A stretch of 64,000 bases of DNA from NCBI GenBank assembly GCA_017506865.1, contig JAFCMP010000023.1, forward strand, positions 310,001-374,000. Reading direction: 5' to 3'. This stretch comes from Tribonema minus. Lineage: Eukaryota > Sar > Xanthophyceae > Tribonematales > Tribonemataceae. Of the stretch, positions 10,444 through 27,106 are shown one piece after another (position 1 is the first letter of the stretch; every line of letters begins with the position of its first letter). Both the position numbers and the translations under genes were made by a program. The notes beneath the pieces were generated by a model. It was not told the DNA's origin and searched no databases. It was given only the letters and a program-made list of their open reading frames with translations.

Positions 10444-13400
10444 TTATGACAGGCTGATGGAGCGCTTGAAGCTGATGGTGCTGCGCTGCGTGTCCTCCAG
10501 GGGGATGTTGCCCTTGACTGTCCAGGAGTCCTCCTGACATACGCAGCAGCAACAAGGGGATGGGGGGGAGAAAGGTTGAGCGCTATGTTTGGCAGTTCAC
10601 CTGCAGACTCTGGGCATGGCGCTATATCATAAGATTGCATTGCATGGTAAACGATCCTGACATGCTCCAGATGCAGTTGCGATGACGCACGCAATGTCGC
10701 AGAGCTTTGAAGTTTTAGAGTTTGGACGCTTGCAGCAGAAAACTTGCCATCGTCAGCAAAGTGACAACTGCTGAGCACCTGCCCGTGTGGTAGCAGACAG
10801 CGTTGCCTGCTGCTGGTAGCTAGCGTCATCTGCTGGTGAGAAACCTCAACAATCAAAAGCGCACAACTTTACTATTGCCATCCCACAATCAACATTTGTA
10901 TGCACGCATACTCCGTTCATGCGCTGGGGTTAACTGCCTGCCTAGATAGCACAGTACACCGTAGTGCATGCTAGATATGCTGCAGTACAGTGACTTGGCA
11001 GTTCTAGTCATATATCCTTTCACATAGTCTCATTGAGCACCGAATAAAGTTACCAATGAGGGTATAAATGCACAATTCACATGGCAAAACCTTGTCAGTC
11101 TCCACGATACCATGCAGCAGACTGCTGACCACCGTTCGTTGCTGTACATGCCCAGCACTTCCCTGTCAGCTGTCTCATGGTCTCGCACCGAATCGTGTGC
11201 TAAGTTGCTTAACCCGAGTGCTCAAAATTGCCAACACTGGGCCTGTTGAACACGCTGAGGGCCACTGATGCCACACGCAGCTGCCATGTGTTGCAGCCAT
11301 TGGCAGGTAACTTGTGGACATTTGGTTTAGGACCTTGTAGATTGAAAATAACAGGCAAGTGCAAAATCTGAGTGCACCGAGGTTGCTGCGCCCATCCCAA
11401 CCCCTTTGCCTCTCCCCGCTGGCTCTGTGTCTCTATTCTTCTGTCAGGGCTGGCTAGTGCACATTTGGAGAAAAACAAACACGCCAGCAGCAGGCTGGCC
11501 TGATAGGACTCTCACTGAAAAAAGGTTGCTGCAAGTCCCCAGCTCCACCACACCCATCGTCCCACCTCACCAACTGCACAGTCTCAGCGTCTGAGTCACA
11601 ACCTCTCGAGTCAACGCGCTTACGAATCAAGACACGCCACCTCACCTCCAGCTCCCAGTCAATGTTGCGCTTGTCGGCGGTGACGCCCAGCACGCCGCCG
11701 TTCTCCAGCGCGCGGACGAGGCGCACAGACATGTCGCCGTTCTTCAGGTCCACTTTGGGGCACACAATGTTGTACTCATCCAGCCTGGTGCGGGCCGCGA
11801 CGGGAGCAAGCGAACAGGGTTGCGGAGTTAGCCTCAGGCGATGGCTGGTGGTGCAGGGCAGCGCGCCGTGTGCGCGCAGAGCGACGCCGTCATGCGGTGA
11901 CATGCCAGGGCCCGCGGAGCACTAGCGCGCCAGAAACGACCCCGCTCTGTGCGCACGCATGAAGAAAGCGGCCTACAGGTCTGACGATCGAGGCCGGTGG
12001 AGAGCGGAAGCAACGCCACGCAAAGTGGTGTGCTGCCACCTTTAACCCCGCCTCCAGTGCGCAGTTCGCCCCCCCCCCCCTCCCCCCCGCCCAGCAACCC
12101 CCGCAGTTACATGGAAACGAACCAACAGATCCCATAGCTACGTGCATAGGGTGACGCTAGCGCGCTTCTCACCTGTGGGACACCTCCAGGCTCGCAGAGT
12201 CGGTGGCCTGGTCCAGGGTGAGCTCGGCGGTGGTGATGTCGGAGTCGATCTCCGAGTTGATCACCAGCTCGCCGGTGCGGTCGCGCACGTTGAACTTGGG
12301 CTTGACCACGAGTCCTGCGGCGGAGCGAATCAGGGTGTTTAAAGTGAGGGCCAGGGGGATAACGTTTGCGCGTCTGCCAGTGTCACACGCAGTGCCCTGT
12401 GCTTGTGTGCGACAGATGCACGGGTACGCACAGCATCATGCATTTCAGCATTTCCTTGTAAAAACAGAACATCTTGCTGAAGCACAGAGGACTGAAAACT
12501 TCACAGCACTGATTGCTCCTGCCCCGGCCGACAGCTGCAGCTGTGGTTCACGACACCAGTTGTTGACAACAAGCACTTGTCTTCTTGTTTCAGTTTGTAT
12601 GCCAAGCACGTACTCTAGCACGCTCTCTGCTCAACTGGTTTCTCGGCTCCGTTGCATCAGATCAGCTCACGTCCGTGATGACAATTAACACAGCTTTGTG
12701 GAAGCACTCACTTCGGCCGTTGGCGTCGAACACCTTGCGGATCCGGAGGGGCCCCGCCTCGTTGGTGAGCGTGTCAAAGTCAATGGCAATCTCGTCATCG
12801 CCACGCTCCAGCCGTGCCTCGATGATGGTGGACTTTGACTTGAGGTCGTACTCTGCCTTTGCGGACACGTACACATCATCGTCCACCTCCGCGCTGGTCT
12901 GAGAAGGTGAGGCGCGATCAGGGTGCGTGCGGTGTAGGTTGAGCAATGTGGATGACGAGTACAGTATCTGGTCGGAGAAGAAACATGGGTTGGAGGCACA
13001 CATACAACATGTGTAGTGCAGCAGCTTGAGGGTGCGGCTCTGCGAGAGGCGGCCAGCACAGAGCACACACCCCTATCAAGAAGATGCTATCGCAGATGCC
13101 ACAGAAGGCGCTTGGCAGGCCAGGGAGTGCGCGCGTGCGTATGTGGCAGTTGCACTTGCGGTTGAGCGACCGCTGCGCAGCGATAGCCCACACACAGCAC
13201 GGTGGAGGGTGGAGTTGCATCAGGGCAGCTCATGTGCACGAGCTGCTGCGTAGACTAGCTCGAGGCAGGATGAAAACCCTATCTATCGTCGAGGTGCGTG
13301 CATGTGCGCACGGCATCGCCCTCCGTGATCCTGCGTGCTGGCACGCCGCCAGCGCTGCTACCAGGCCAGCTTCTTCTTCGTTCATGCCGTAGCATCGCAG

Positions 13401-13917
13401 CTCCTTTGGTCAGCACAAGGCTACAGCACCCAACGGCGTTGAAGCAAAACATCAAGCAAGATTTCATTGCTGACAAAACTCGGAACGCTGGCTTGAGCTT
13501 ACACTGGGACGGTGATGAGCGCCTGCGACAGAACGTGCCCTCAAGAGCAGAGGCAATCAACACCCGATCACCTCTCAGACAGCGGACTAGGTCCCATTCT
13601 GACAAGCATGAATATTGCTCAAGATCACAAGATACATGAGCGTGCGTGTGAGGGCAACCCATGGCCCTAAGGCGCCGCCACATACTCACCGACACCCAGA
13701 GGGAGCTGGGCAGGCCACGGTTGGTGTTGTAGTCGTACTTGAGGCCAGCGTTCACGTTCTCCACCAGCTCGCGAGACACTTCCCCGCTAAGGTTCAAGCT
13801 CCCAACACCCTGGCTCAAGCTGGGGTCATCCACGTTGATGTGCAGTACAGGGCCGCTTGTTTGCTTGGCGGTGGCCACAGCAGCGAGGGCGGCGAAGGTT
13901 ACGGCGGTGCACTTCAT
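10444..13917 (-). CDS. Secreted beta-strand-rich protein, function unknown
   Basis: Five exons: 13690-13917, 12712-12898, 12173-12314, 11646-11784 and 10444-10533. All have GT-AG ends, phases (0,1,2,0) agree throughout, and the total is 261 residues. Seen: an N-terminal signal peptide (MKCTAVTFAALAAVATA), then alternating hydrophobic/polar strands rich in D, E, K and R, e.g. DVYVSAKAEYDLKSKS, TIIEARLERGDDEIAIDFD, LVVKPKFNVRDRTGELVI, DWELEEDSWTVKGNIPLED. There are no cysteine pairs, no membrane helix and no long low-complexity run. The first four introns fall between strand blocks. I do not recognise the family. The strand pattern would suit a beta-barrel or beta-sandwich in the secretory or plastid-envelope route, but no ASAF-type plastid motif is visible. 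Gene structure is firm; function is unassigned. Confidence 0.8.
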
Positions 13918-14540
13918 GATTGCTGAGTTGGCGGTGGTGCCAGAGAGTGAGCTTTCTGCTTGGTGCGTGCAGGGATCGCAAATGTCGGAATGCGAAACCT
14001 ACTTCAAGTAGTCCTCAACTAGGGTTCGCATTGAACTGTTGGCAAATGCGCTTTGTACGTCCTGAATATCGACACTGTTTTGAATGGTTAGCACTGTTTT
14101 GAATGGTTAGCGAATACTTCATGTTGTCCTGCCATCCTGGTTGTAGTGATGCTATATGGGTGCCAAGTGCGTAACAAGGGGGGGCTAGCGACCACAGTGC
14201 AACTGCAAGAGAGACATACGAAGCCACCGAGAAAGTAAGCCGTTATGTACCCTGATCTTGTATATCGGAAACGGTGCTAACTTGTTTCCAAAACAGTCAA
14301 ACATAGCACAGTAGCATGTCAAAGCGATGGTAAGCGGCTCCGTCACAGCAGGTATCGGGGCATGGGCACCTAGTCATAATTTACTGCTTACTGCAACAAC
14401 AACCCATACCACTGTCCTCATATTCTAGCCTCTGCACGTCAGCCATCAATGCGCCCCTACAAAGTGCTGTGTTCTCTCCATTGCGACCACTTCAAAGCGA
14501 TACCGGCTACTTCAAGCCATCGTCCCCTACACCCTTGCTG
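13918..14540. other. 0.6 kb intergenic
   Basis: Between two co-directional minus genes. It includes a short direct duplication at about 14080-14110 (the block CACTGTTTTGAATGGTTAGC occurs twice) and otherwise nothing recognisable. It should carry the promoter of the secreted protein gene. Confidence 0.5.
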
Positions 14541-17500
14541 TCACAAGGCATGATCGGGCTCAAGGCCCTGGAACAACTGCGCCCAGGTGCTCCCCCTGTG
14601 TGCGCTGCTTGGCGCCGGCGTGCCAGGCCCCGCGGTCTGCTTCAATATGTTGCTTACGCCCACAGAGTCCAGCGGCTTGCCGGTGTCCGCACCGTAGCAT
14701 TCAAACGTCGTGTCCCGGGTGGCGTCGCTGCGGCAGCGAGCAACGGACAGACGCAGAGTGCCGACGTTCACAAGTTGTGGGTTAGGGGGCATGCCTGATG
14801 AGCACATGTCAGGGGCTTATAATGGCGTATGCTGAAGCATGCTATGCAGCGCCATAGCATTATGACATCTATGTCTGTTTGAAGGTGAAAGAGCTCCGCC
14901 ACGCCTCCCGGCCTGCGAGCTGCGAATGAATGGTGTGCATGGCGCCAGACCCGGCGGCAGTAGGCTCGGCGCTCATGGAAGTAAGCCCAGCGCATGCGCA
15001 TGCTACACGGGCTGCTGGGGGGGGTGTCCCAACAAGCTGCGGCAGGCCCAAACATGGAGGGCAGGCCCACCACTTACAAAGGACGTCTGCCACAAATGCA
15101 TGGTGAAGCGAAGGCTTGGACTGCTTGTTGCTGAAGGCGCAGTCGCCCCCAGCCACGTTGAATTGCATGCGCGGCAGCTACCGGTCAATCTGGGGTGAAC
15201 GCCGCTGTGCACTGCACGTGCAGCGATAGTGATGGCACACTCGCAACGTGACATGCGCACTCTACGCGCCACTCAGCTCGCTGCCATGTGCAAAGACTTA
15301 TGACAGTAACCCTGGCTTATGGTTCAGGGGTGGCGCCTACTTCGCCCACCTGTAGATGGCCTCCACGCAAATGGCGGCGACGTCGGCGCGCGCAATGCGG
15401 CCACTGATGGCATCCCCCTGGTTGATCTCGAGCTGCTCGACGCCGAGGGGGGGGGCCAGCGTCAGCCCCCCCGGGCGCACGATGGTGTAGTAGCAGGGCG
15501 CATCGGACTGCGCGTACAGCGCGCGCACTTCCTCCTCGCCGAGCGCCTTGAACTTCATGATCTCGCCAAAGAGATTGAGGAACTTGTACACGGGGCTGCA
15601 GGCGACAGGCGGCGGATGCAAGGGGGGGGGGGGGGGGGGGAATATGAGGGGTGCTGGGGCCATGTGGCGGTTGATGCTCAGGCTATCGTGTGGCTGCACT
15701 GCTCGTGTTGCAACGCCACGGTTCGCGCGCACTTGCTTGCAGAGTCACACGTGTGGAGGGAGTTCTGGCGTCACGGCGGAGGCGGTGCCAGTTGCAGCCT
15801 CAGTCAACATGGCGCGATACAATGTTGGAGGTCGTGCATGCTCTCATCGTCCTGATCAGAGTTGCAGGCACAGGTATCAAAGTGCTTTGCACGTGGCGTC
15901 CAATAGGTTTGCCCTCGGTTATCAGCACACAAGACCCGCACTTGAGCCTGCTAGAGAATTCCACAGTAGTCGCCGGGCACCGCGTGCGCGGCAGAAGCCC
16001 TGGCCATTACTTTCAGAAGGGCTCATGATCCTGTGCCGGGCGCTCTTGGAAGCGCCAGTTTAAACCAAGTTGCTGTTGCTCTCGGAAACTTCTTGCAAGT
16101 TCTGGCAGTTTCTGTCCCGTCAGACGCGTGATCAGGGTGCTACGTTCGCGACAAGTCGGCGTGCAGCCTATGAGTGAGGCAGCGATTGACCTCGCCCAGC
16201 AGTGGTCAGCAGCCGCCCATATTGCGCAGCCGCCGGCACTACTGTCGGCAGGCAATGTTCGCGCGAGTGGTGGCAGGGGACGATGCATATAGAGCGCCAA
16301 TACGCGCCCCCACCTGTTTGGCTTGCTGACGCCGCCAGAGCTCACAATTACCAGCCTGCGGGGGCAGAAGGGTGGCAGCAGACCTGCGATCAGCTCTCTG
16401 TGGCACTGCAGGAGAGACGCCTGCACGCGTGTATGTAGTGTGTGTGTGCATGGGGAGAGGTCTGTGTTGGCGTTGATACGCGCGCTATGCCGGCAAAGGG
16501 CACACCAATGGCGCAAGCGCCGCAGACCTTTAAGCGCACTCGGAAGCACCGGAATGTGCAGCAGCAGTCATCCGCGGCATCGATGAACACGAAGTGCGCA
16601 GCTGCTGTTGACAAGCAGGCCATGTGGTGCAGGTGTTGTGAAGAAGGCGACCGGCACGCACCATTGTCAGTGATGGTGCAAACTTCCAGCAGTTTGTGGT
16701 ACAATCTTTCAGCAGTATATGTTCACATGCACAGCACACCGCTTGCAGGTGTTCACACTGGGTGCGTCTTGACACATCCCGCGTACCCAGTTATAGATGT
16801 AACAGGGTGGCATGCACGACGCCAGGCAGGCAGATGCAGCTGCATTCACTAAGATAGGTGATTTCACACCTATGATTCCAGCCACTGTGCTCCGCGGCAG
16901 TGACCAACCTAACGGTCTCTGAGTGAACATGATGCATTTCAACTAGTTTCCCATCTCATACTCCAAAGGCTCCTTGGTAATAACGGCATCCACAGCTTAC
17001 CAGCAACGCACGACCCGCGTACGCCTTGGTACACTGCTTTATTCCGCATATATGGTGCATGCCAGCTAGGTGGAGCATGCCAGCTGTGGCGCCTGCCAAC
17101 TACGTACTCTGCTCCGCACACACCAATGCAACTTCTTTCTATGATAGCACTGACAGCACACCAGCACTGTCAGTGCGCACACACACGTGGGCGCGTTGCT
17201 CTCCAGGCACACAATACAGTAGCCACTTCACCGCACAGCAACCGAGCCAGCGGTGTTCTAGATAAGAGTGTGACGCATCCGACAATTCTGCCCATCCTAC
17301 TTCAACACTTGTTCTTGCAACAACATTGACAGCACATCAACAGCGTCAGGTGCTGTACACACATACACACCTGGGTACGTTGTTCTCCAGGCACGCCTTG
17401 GCCGCATTTACAACGCCCTTGTAGTCCACCGCCTCCGCATTCCCGCCGCCCTTGCTAGCGCTGGCGGCAAATATTACCCCCTTTGCCCCCTTCACAGCTG

Positions 17501-18312
17501 CGCTCACGGAGCTGAGATTGGTGACATCCACGGCCGCAGCAGTGAGCAGCGCACTTGGGTCCTCAAACTCGCTTTTGAGAGAGCCTGACCGTGAGGTTGC
17601 GGTGCATGCAATGCCCTTCGCCAGCAGCTGCTTCACGCACTCCGTGCCTGTAGGGCACAAACGGTCATTAGCTCTCCCTGTTGTCAAGTGCATGCTGACT
17701 TGTGAAGGTGAAGCGGCGCTAGACGTTGTTCACAGGTGCTGACTGTAATGACAAGTGTGAGATCTGACCAGCACGCTCGGCGCTCTGTTGTAGCACATCC
17801 GGCAGAGTCAAAACAGCACAGTGAGCGCCAGCTGAGGCCATCGCCATGTGATGCACGTTCTGTGTTGTAAATAAATGGCACATGTACGCTCCAAATGATC
17901 AGGCCATCAACACACTGGCTCAAAGGCAGCTGCACAGCCATTGCAATGCCAAAGTCTTCATAATTACACGTGCTGCCATCTGCCCCATGTTCGAATCTGA
18001 CACATCATGTCAAAAGATCCAAACCCACACACCTGTCTTCCCATTGGCTCCAAGCACCGTCACAGCGCCCCCTGCTGCGGCGAATACCGTGCCAGGGGAC
18101 AGAAACGACAGCACAGCAGCACAAGCCGCGGCTGCGGTAGAGTCGAGAGCTTCCCGCCGGGACGCAGAGCCGGAACTTGCTGTCATGTAGAGCGGATCCA
18201 AGCATCTTCTGCTGATGCGCGCTGAAGCTCCATGCAAGGTGCTGGGCGCCAAGTGAAATGCACACACTTGAAGGCCACCCAGGGCAGCCGCAATGGCTGC
18301 TGTAAAGCGCAT
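14541..18312 (-). CDS. Plastid atypical SDR (NAD(P)-binding, NmrA/TIC62-like) with Tat-type lumen signal
   Basis: Five exons: 18033-18312, 17371-17647, 16314-16355 (42 nt), 15350-15595 and 14541-14727. Phases 1,2,2,2 all match, giving 343 residues. Seen: an N-terminal hydrophobic signal with the context VCA-F-HLAP (Phe19), like the ASAF cleavage site of secondary-plastid proteins. Next comes SRREAL (Arg52-Arg53), a hydrophobic run at 59-79 and a VFAAA cleavage-like site. The Rossmann core starts VTVLGANGKTG (G88-G94). Later motifs are VIVSSGGVSKP, VYKFLNLFGEIMKFK, YTIVRPGGL and the C-terminal TTFECYGADTGKPL. Known: this atypical SDR group binds NAD(P)H and occurs in plastids. Inferred: import through a four-membrane plastid, then possible Tat export to the thylakoid lumen. 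Substrate unknown. Confidence 0.85.
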
Positions 18313-18731
18313 GGTTAGACTCTGAGCAGTCTTTCTTCACAACCCCTCGGCTAATTGTTCAGCGAGTGACTCGCCTAGGTATGATGGGGGCAAAATCAAA
18401 TGCAAAACTTGTTCAACCATTGAGCGACCTTTGATTATGCAGCAGCGCGCACAAGTACAGCAGTTCTCAAGTTCAATGTGTCACCTGTGTCTGCAATGAA
18501 GTTGCAATTGATCGCAGTGCGCTTTGGATGGATGTACAGAGCAGAAACATGTGACGTTTATGGCTGGTGTCAGATTTATTGCGTTTCGAGGATCTGCAAG
18601 GGACGGCGATGCACTCTGACGTCGCCGTTAAGGTGCGTGCGCAGCCCCGCCCCCCTCCCCCTGTTCAGTATACATGCATACCAACTGCTCGCGTATCACA
18701 TCTACAGTCCACCGCGTACGCACACACCACA
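18313..18731. other. 0.4 kb intergenic
   Basis: Between the SDR start and the Aurora-like kinase stop, both on the minus strand. It presumably holds the SDR promoter; no TATA-like or other site stands out. Confidence 0.5.
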
Positions 18732-21555
18732 TCAGGCGACGCCGCCGTCGTCGTCCATGTACGGCGCGAGCCACTCGCACCGCAGCACGCGCGCCATGTC
18801 CGGCCGCTGCGCCGGCGCCGGCTGCAGCAGGAACCTCACGAACGCGAGCGCGCGTGGCAGGTCCACCCCCTCCACGAACGTCACCCCCCCCCTGTACGCC
18901 AGTATGCGCGTGTACACGCGGTGGTGCGCGCCGCCGCCGTCCGCGCCCATGAGTCCGGGGTTCACCGCTGGCATCCCGCCAGCAGCAGCTGCGCCAGCGG
19001 AGCCGCCCGGCGCCGCCGCCACCGCCTCGTGCGCAGCGGTGGCGGCGGCGGCGAGCTCCGCGTCGATCGCCGCCGCCGCCGCGGTGCCGTCGACGAACGG
19101 CGTCGCGCCGCACAGCAGCTCGAACGCGAAGACACCGAGCGCCCAGACGTCGACGCCCGCGCCGTACGCGCGCGGCGCGCGCGCGCCCGCCATCTCCGGC
19201 GTCAGGTACTCGGGCGTGCCGCACAGCGTCGCGCGCGCGGCGTGCGCCGGCGGCGGCGCGTGCACCGCGCAGCCAAAGTCCGCGAGCTTGACGCGCCCGT
19301 CGGCGTCCAGGAGGCAGTTCTCGGGCTTGACGTCGCGGTGGATGACGTGGCGCGCGTGGAGGTGCGCGAGCGCGCGCGCGAGCTGCGCCGTCGCGCGCGC
19401 CGCCGCCGCCTCCGGCAGGCGCCCCCCCGGCGCCGCGCGCGCGCGCGCTTGTACAGCTCGCCGCCCGCCGCCGCCTCCATGATGAAGTAGACGTTCTTGG
19501 CGTCGGCGAAGTGGCCGAGCATGCGCAGGATGTGCGGGTGGCGCAGGCGCGACTGGATCTCCACCTCGCGCCGCAGGTTCAGCAGGACCTGGCGGCGGCG
19601 GCGTGCGAGAGTTAGGGTTAGAGAGCGGGCGTAAGCAGATGCGTGCAAAGGTTGTGAGGTGGGGTTGCGTAGGTCGCGAACGGACGTGCGGTCTCCGGTG
19701 TGATGGGACATATGGAAGCGGCGAACACACTACGTACGCACTGGTGCTTTTACACGCATTCTCATGCATGCTTTTGCAAGGCAGCAGCTGCCAGAGTGGT
19801 TCGGCGAACAGTACGTATGGCATGCAGCTCGTCTGTACCTCCAGCAACAACAGTGTTTCAGCGTTGAGCACTCTAGAACTAGATAGCTCGGCACGCATGG
19901 CAACACATACCACACTCCGCTTGAGATGTACAGTCTATCACAGGCAGCTATGTAAGCTCAAGGAGCGCCACTGCAGGTGCAGTTGTAGGTGTCACGTGTG
20001 CGTTGCACAAGCCAGTCCAGGGTTCTGAGCAGCCCGCACCACCCCCTTTGTAAAACAGCGTATTAAGCGCAGCCTGCCGTACAGCGTCGCTGACAGCGTC
20101 GCTAACAGCGTCACCGACAGAGTTGCTGTTACAGAATCGAGGACAGTTGCGGCGTCGTCAACCAGCGACGCCAACAGGCATTGCTAATACAGCGTCGCCA
20201 ACAATCACAGCGTCGCCAAAGGCATCGCAAAAAGCATTGCCAACAGCGTTGCTAACCACAGCGCCGCTAACAGCAGCAAAAGAGGATGCTTGAGATGGGT
20301 ATTGTACTACCAGGTGCACAAAGCTGATGCGCTCGCGCGTCACTTCTCACACAGATGATGCGCAACATGGATGAGTCACGCTGAACCCAGCCGACCCTGC
20401 TTCTCCACAGTGAGACTCAGACGCCCATGCCGTGTATATGTGACTGACGGTCTCACACGTGACGCATTTCTATTGGCAGCCCACTCGGCAGAACTTTGAG
20501 ACCTGGTCACTCATTGTTCTTCCAGAGTAGCGCGCACTTGGTGTTTTGATGCGGGTCGGCAGGCGCTGGTGATACCGGAAAATGCATGTACCTACTACTC
20601 CTCTGGGTGACACCGCGCACTTTTTCAGATTGTTGCAGAGCAGATGCTTGCCACACAGACTACCACATGCACTTCCGACACGCACCTGAGACCCGCCCGT
20701 CAGCACGGCGCTGCGGAACTGCACCTTGAGCGCGACTTGCGCGCGCGTGAGCCGCTCGCGCGCCAGGTACACGTTGCCAAAGCGCCCCTTCCCCAGCGCA
20801 CCCTGCACCTCAAAGTCCTCCTTGCACCAGCGCCGCCGCCGCGCCTCCTCCGCCGCCACGCGCGCCTTTACGTCCCCGCCGCCAGCGCCCATGGAGCCCG
20901 CTGACGAGGCTGATCCGCTGGAGAGTCTGGTGGGGGGCGGCGCGGTGGCGCTGGCGTGCGTGTAGGGCAGCAGCGAGTGCCTGGCGCGCGCCCCCTTCTG
21001 GTGGATGGTGGCGCTGCAGGCCTCGCACAGCAGCTGCTCGCACTGCCGGCACCTCACCGCCACGTCGCTGGCCTCGCACTCCTCGCACTGGGGAGGTTGC
21101 TGCTGCTCGCGTGCCTCGTCGTCGTGGGCGATGATGTCAGCAGCTGCAGCTGCAGGCTTGCTGGGCGGTGGCGAGGGACTTCGTGCTGTGAGCTCACGAC
21201 AATCCAGCTGTTCGCTGAAGGACACACGAGGGCGCGCGTGTTTGCCTGGCGTCAAGACTCTCCGAGCTTCGCCCCCAATGCTGCTCTGCCGCCGTGTGCG
21301 TTTCATGGGGGACATGTACTGCATGTCCGACATGCGGCGTTGTATGGCCGCTGCTCTGGCGCGCGACCGCTGCGCGTCTCCTGCCACTGCTGCTGCTGGT
21401 GCTTTCAGTGTTGCTGCAACATCGTCTGGTATGCTCTGATTGACTTCGTGTAGCGGGCCGTGCAGCGCTCGGAGTGGCACACCAATACTGGAGCTGCCCT
21501 TGCGCAACCTGAGAGGCGGCGATAATCGTACTTCGACCTCCATTGCAGCATCCAT
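18732..21555 (-). CDS. Aurora-type Ser/Thr kinase with N-terminal B-box zinc finger
   Basis: Two exons: 20686-21555 (290 codons, donor TCTCAG|GTGCGT) and 18732-19588 (acceptor CCGCCAG), phase 0. Seen: a Ser/Arg-rich N-terminus, a B-box at C157-H193 spaced C-x2-C-x8-C-x2-C-x4-C-x2-C-x4-H-x7-H, then a kinase domain from about 248. Kinase motifs are [18 protein letters not shown] (K277), [42 protein letters not shown] and the activation segment [14 protein letters not shown] roughly 60-residue Ala-rich insert follows [12 protein letters not shown]. Known: the RREIEIQSxLRHPNIL and DFGxxVHAP elements are Aurora signatures. Exon 2 is 857 nt and changes frame at the CG-repeat near 19430-19450, so one base is probably missing. 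Inferred: mitotic or ciliary kinase whose B-box recruits partners. Confidence 0.82.
20085..20275. repeat. Degenerate short repeat array in kinase intron
   Basis: About a dozen variable copies of an ACAGCGTCGCTAAC-like unit, 12-18 bases apart, within the 1.1 kb intron of the Aurora-like gene. Unit length and sequence both drift, so it looks like an old array. Confidence 0.65.
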
Positions 21556-22554
21556 GACTGGTTTTCCAGTATGTACCCAGTGGCAAAGCTGAAATGGCCA
21601 AACGGCGACTTTTTTTTAAACTTGAAGTTGACACTTCCAATTTGTCAACGTCTGAAATATATGTTTGTTTGTTTTTTAACGTTGAAGGCTTGAGTTCGAA
21701 CTGAAATATTCCAAATTGAACAGAAACAGAATGACTGAATGGAGAGGACATGTGCAGCAGAGAAGTGATACTTTGTCTATGACCCAGGTGATGTCTCAGA
21801 CAGCACAATGCTGGGACGATGTATCCAGCAGACCAACAACGATCTTTGTCTATGGCGCAGCCTGATGTTATCATTAGACAACAGTGTCACAACACCATGC
21901 TGCATATGCATGTGACGACAGCGAATCCATGCTACAAGGCAAAGTATAGGGTGATGACGTCTGAAGCTGTGCGATGTCGATCTGATGATCGGCTCTTCAA
22001 GCATGTCACGGATGCTTGGGTAATTGTAATTTGTGGTGGACAAGTGTAACGACACAGCGCTATGACAGGTGCAACGAGCTCCAAGATGCAGTAGCGATGA
22101 AACGCACACGCCACAAGCCCAGAGCACTGAACGATTGCGCACTCACAACTTGCGACATGCTGCATGTGAAGTGCAAGAATGCAAGGCATCTGTTGCAGCC
22201 AGGTGTTGCACAAGTTAAAGTTCATTTCATTTGTCTGATGGATTCAAGAACCCCAGATTGAGCAGCCCAGCAGCTGCAGTGCTGCGCACCGGAGCACGCA
22301 TTTATGCCATGGCAATCGATCCACGGCATGGGCTGGCACCCTGCCACGCGCGCCGCCGCATGGCACTGCGCCAACGGCGCGCACCAGCGCTGTACATGCA
22401 ACACACCAACAAGGACGAGCAAAACGCGGCGCGGCCGGCGTGCGCCGCCCCCCGCTTCCACAACATGTGACCCCCCTCCCCCCCCCCCCCCTTCCCCGCG
22501 CAGCAAAGACTGGTACATAACTTATTACGCATCGTGAATCCCCCCCGCGCATGC
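21556..22554. other. 1.0 kb intergenic
   Basis: Upstream of the Aurora-like start and downstream of the SPAG6 stop. It includes a T-rich patch with TTTGTTTGTTTTTT at about 21660-21680 and a C-run at 22470-22492 just past the SPAG6 end. No gene is supported. Confidence 0.5.
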
Positions 22555-26807
<4,253 letters not shown>

Positions 26808-27106
26808 GCTGCCCCAGCGCCGTTGAACCCTTTCCTGTTCGTTATTGATTTCCTTCTCCCGGACCAGCAGCCAGAGCCCCACTCGCAGCCCTCACGACTC
26901 GTTGAGCTACAAGCGTTGATTGAGATAGTGGCTTACTGCTCCAGCCCGCTATCAAGTGGCCAGGCAGTCGTTGCTTCAGGCTGCTTTGCTTTCTTTGCTC
27001 TGTTTTTGCTCGTGTTCAGTGGCAGTTTCATCCGGTGGTAACGCCACTTTAGGCAGTTTGCTGCACCCAAAACCACGCCGTGTACTACGACTACGACCCC
27101 AGCGCT
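26808..27106. promoter_or_regulatory. Shared divergent promoter of two ciliary genes
   Basis: Only 299 bases separate the start codons of SPAG6 (leftwards) and the EFCAB10-like gene (rightwards), so the two must share promoter space. No clear TATA box is visible. A GGTAAC half-site resembling half of an RFX X-box lies at about 27035, but its partner half is not convincing. Co-regulation is inferred from layout. Confidence 0.6.
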
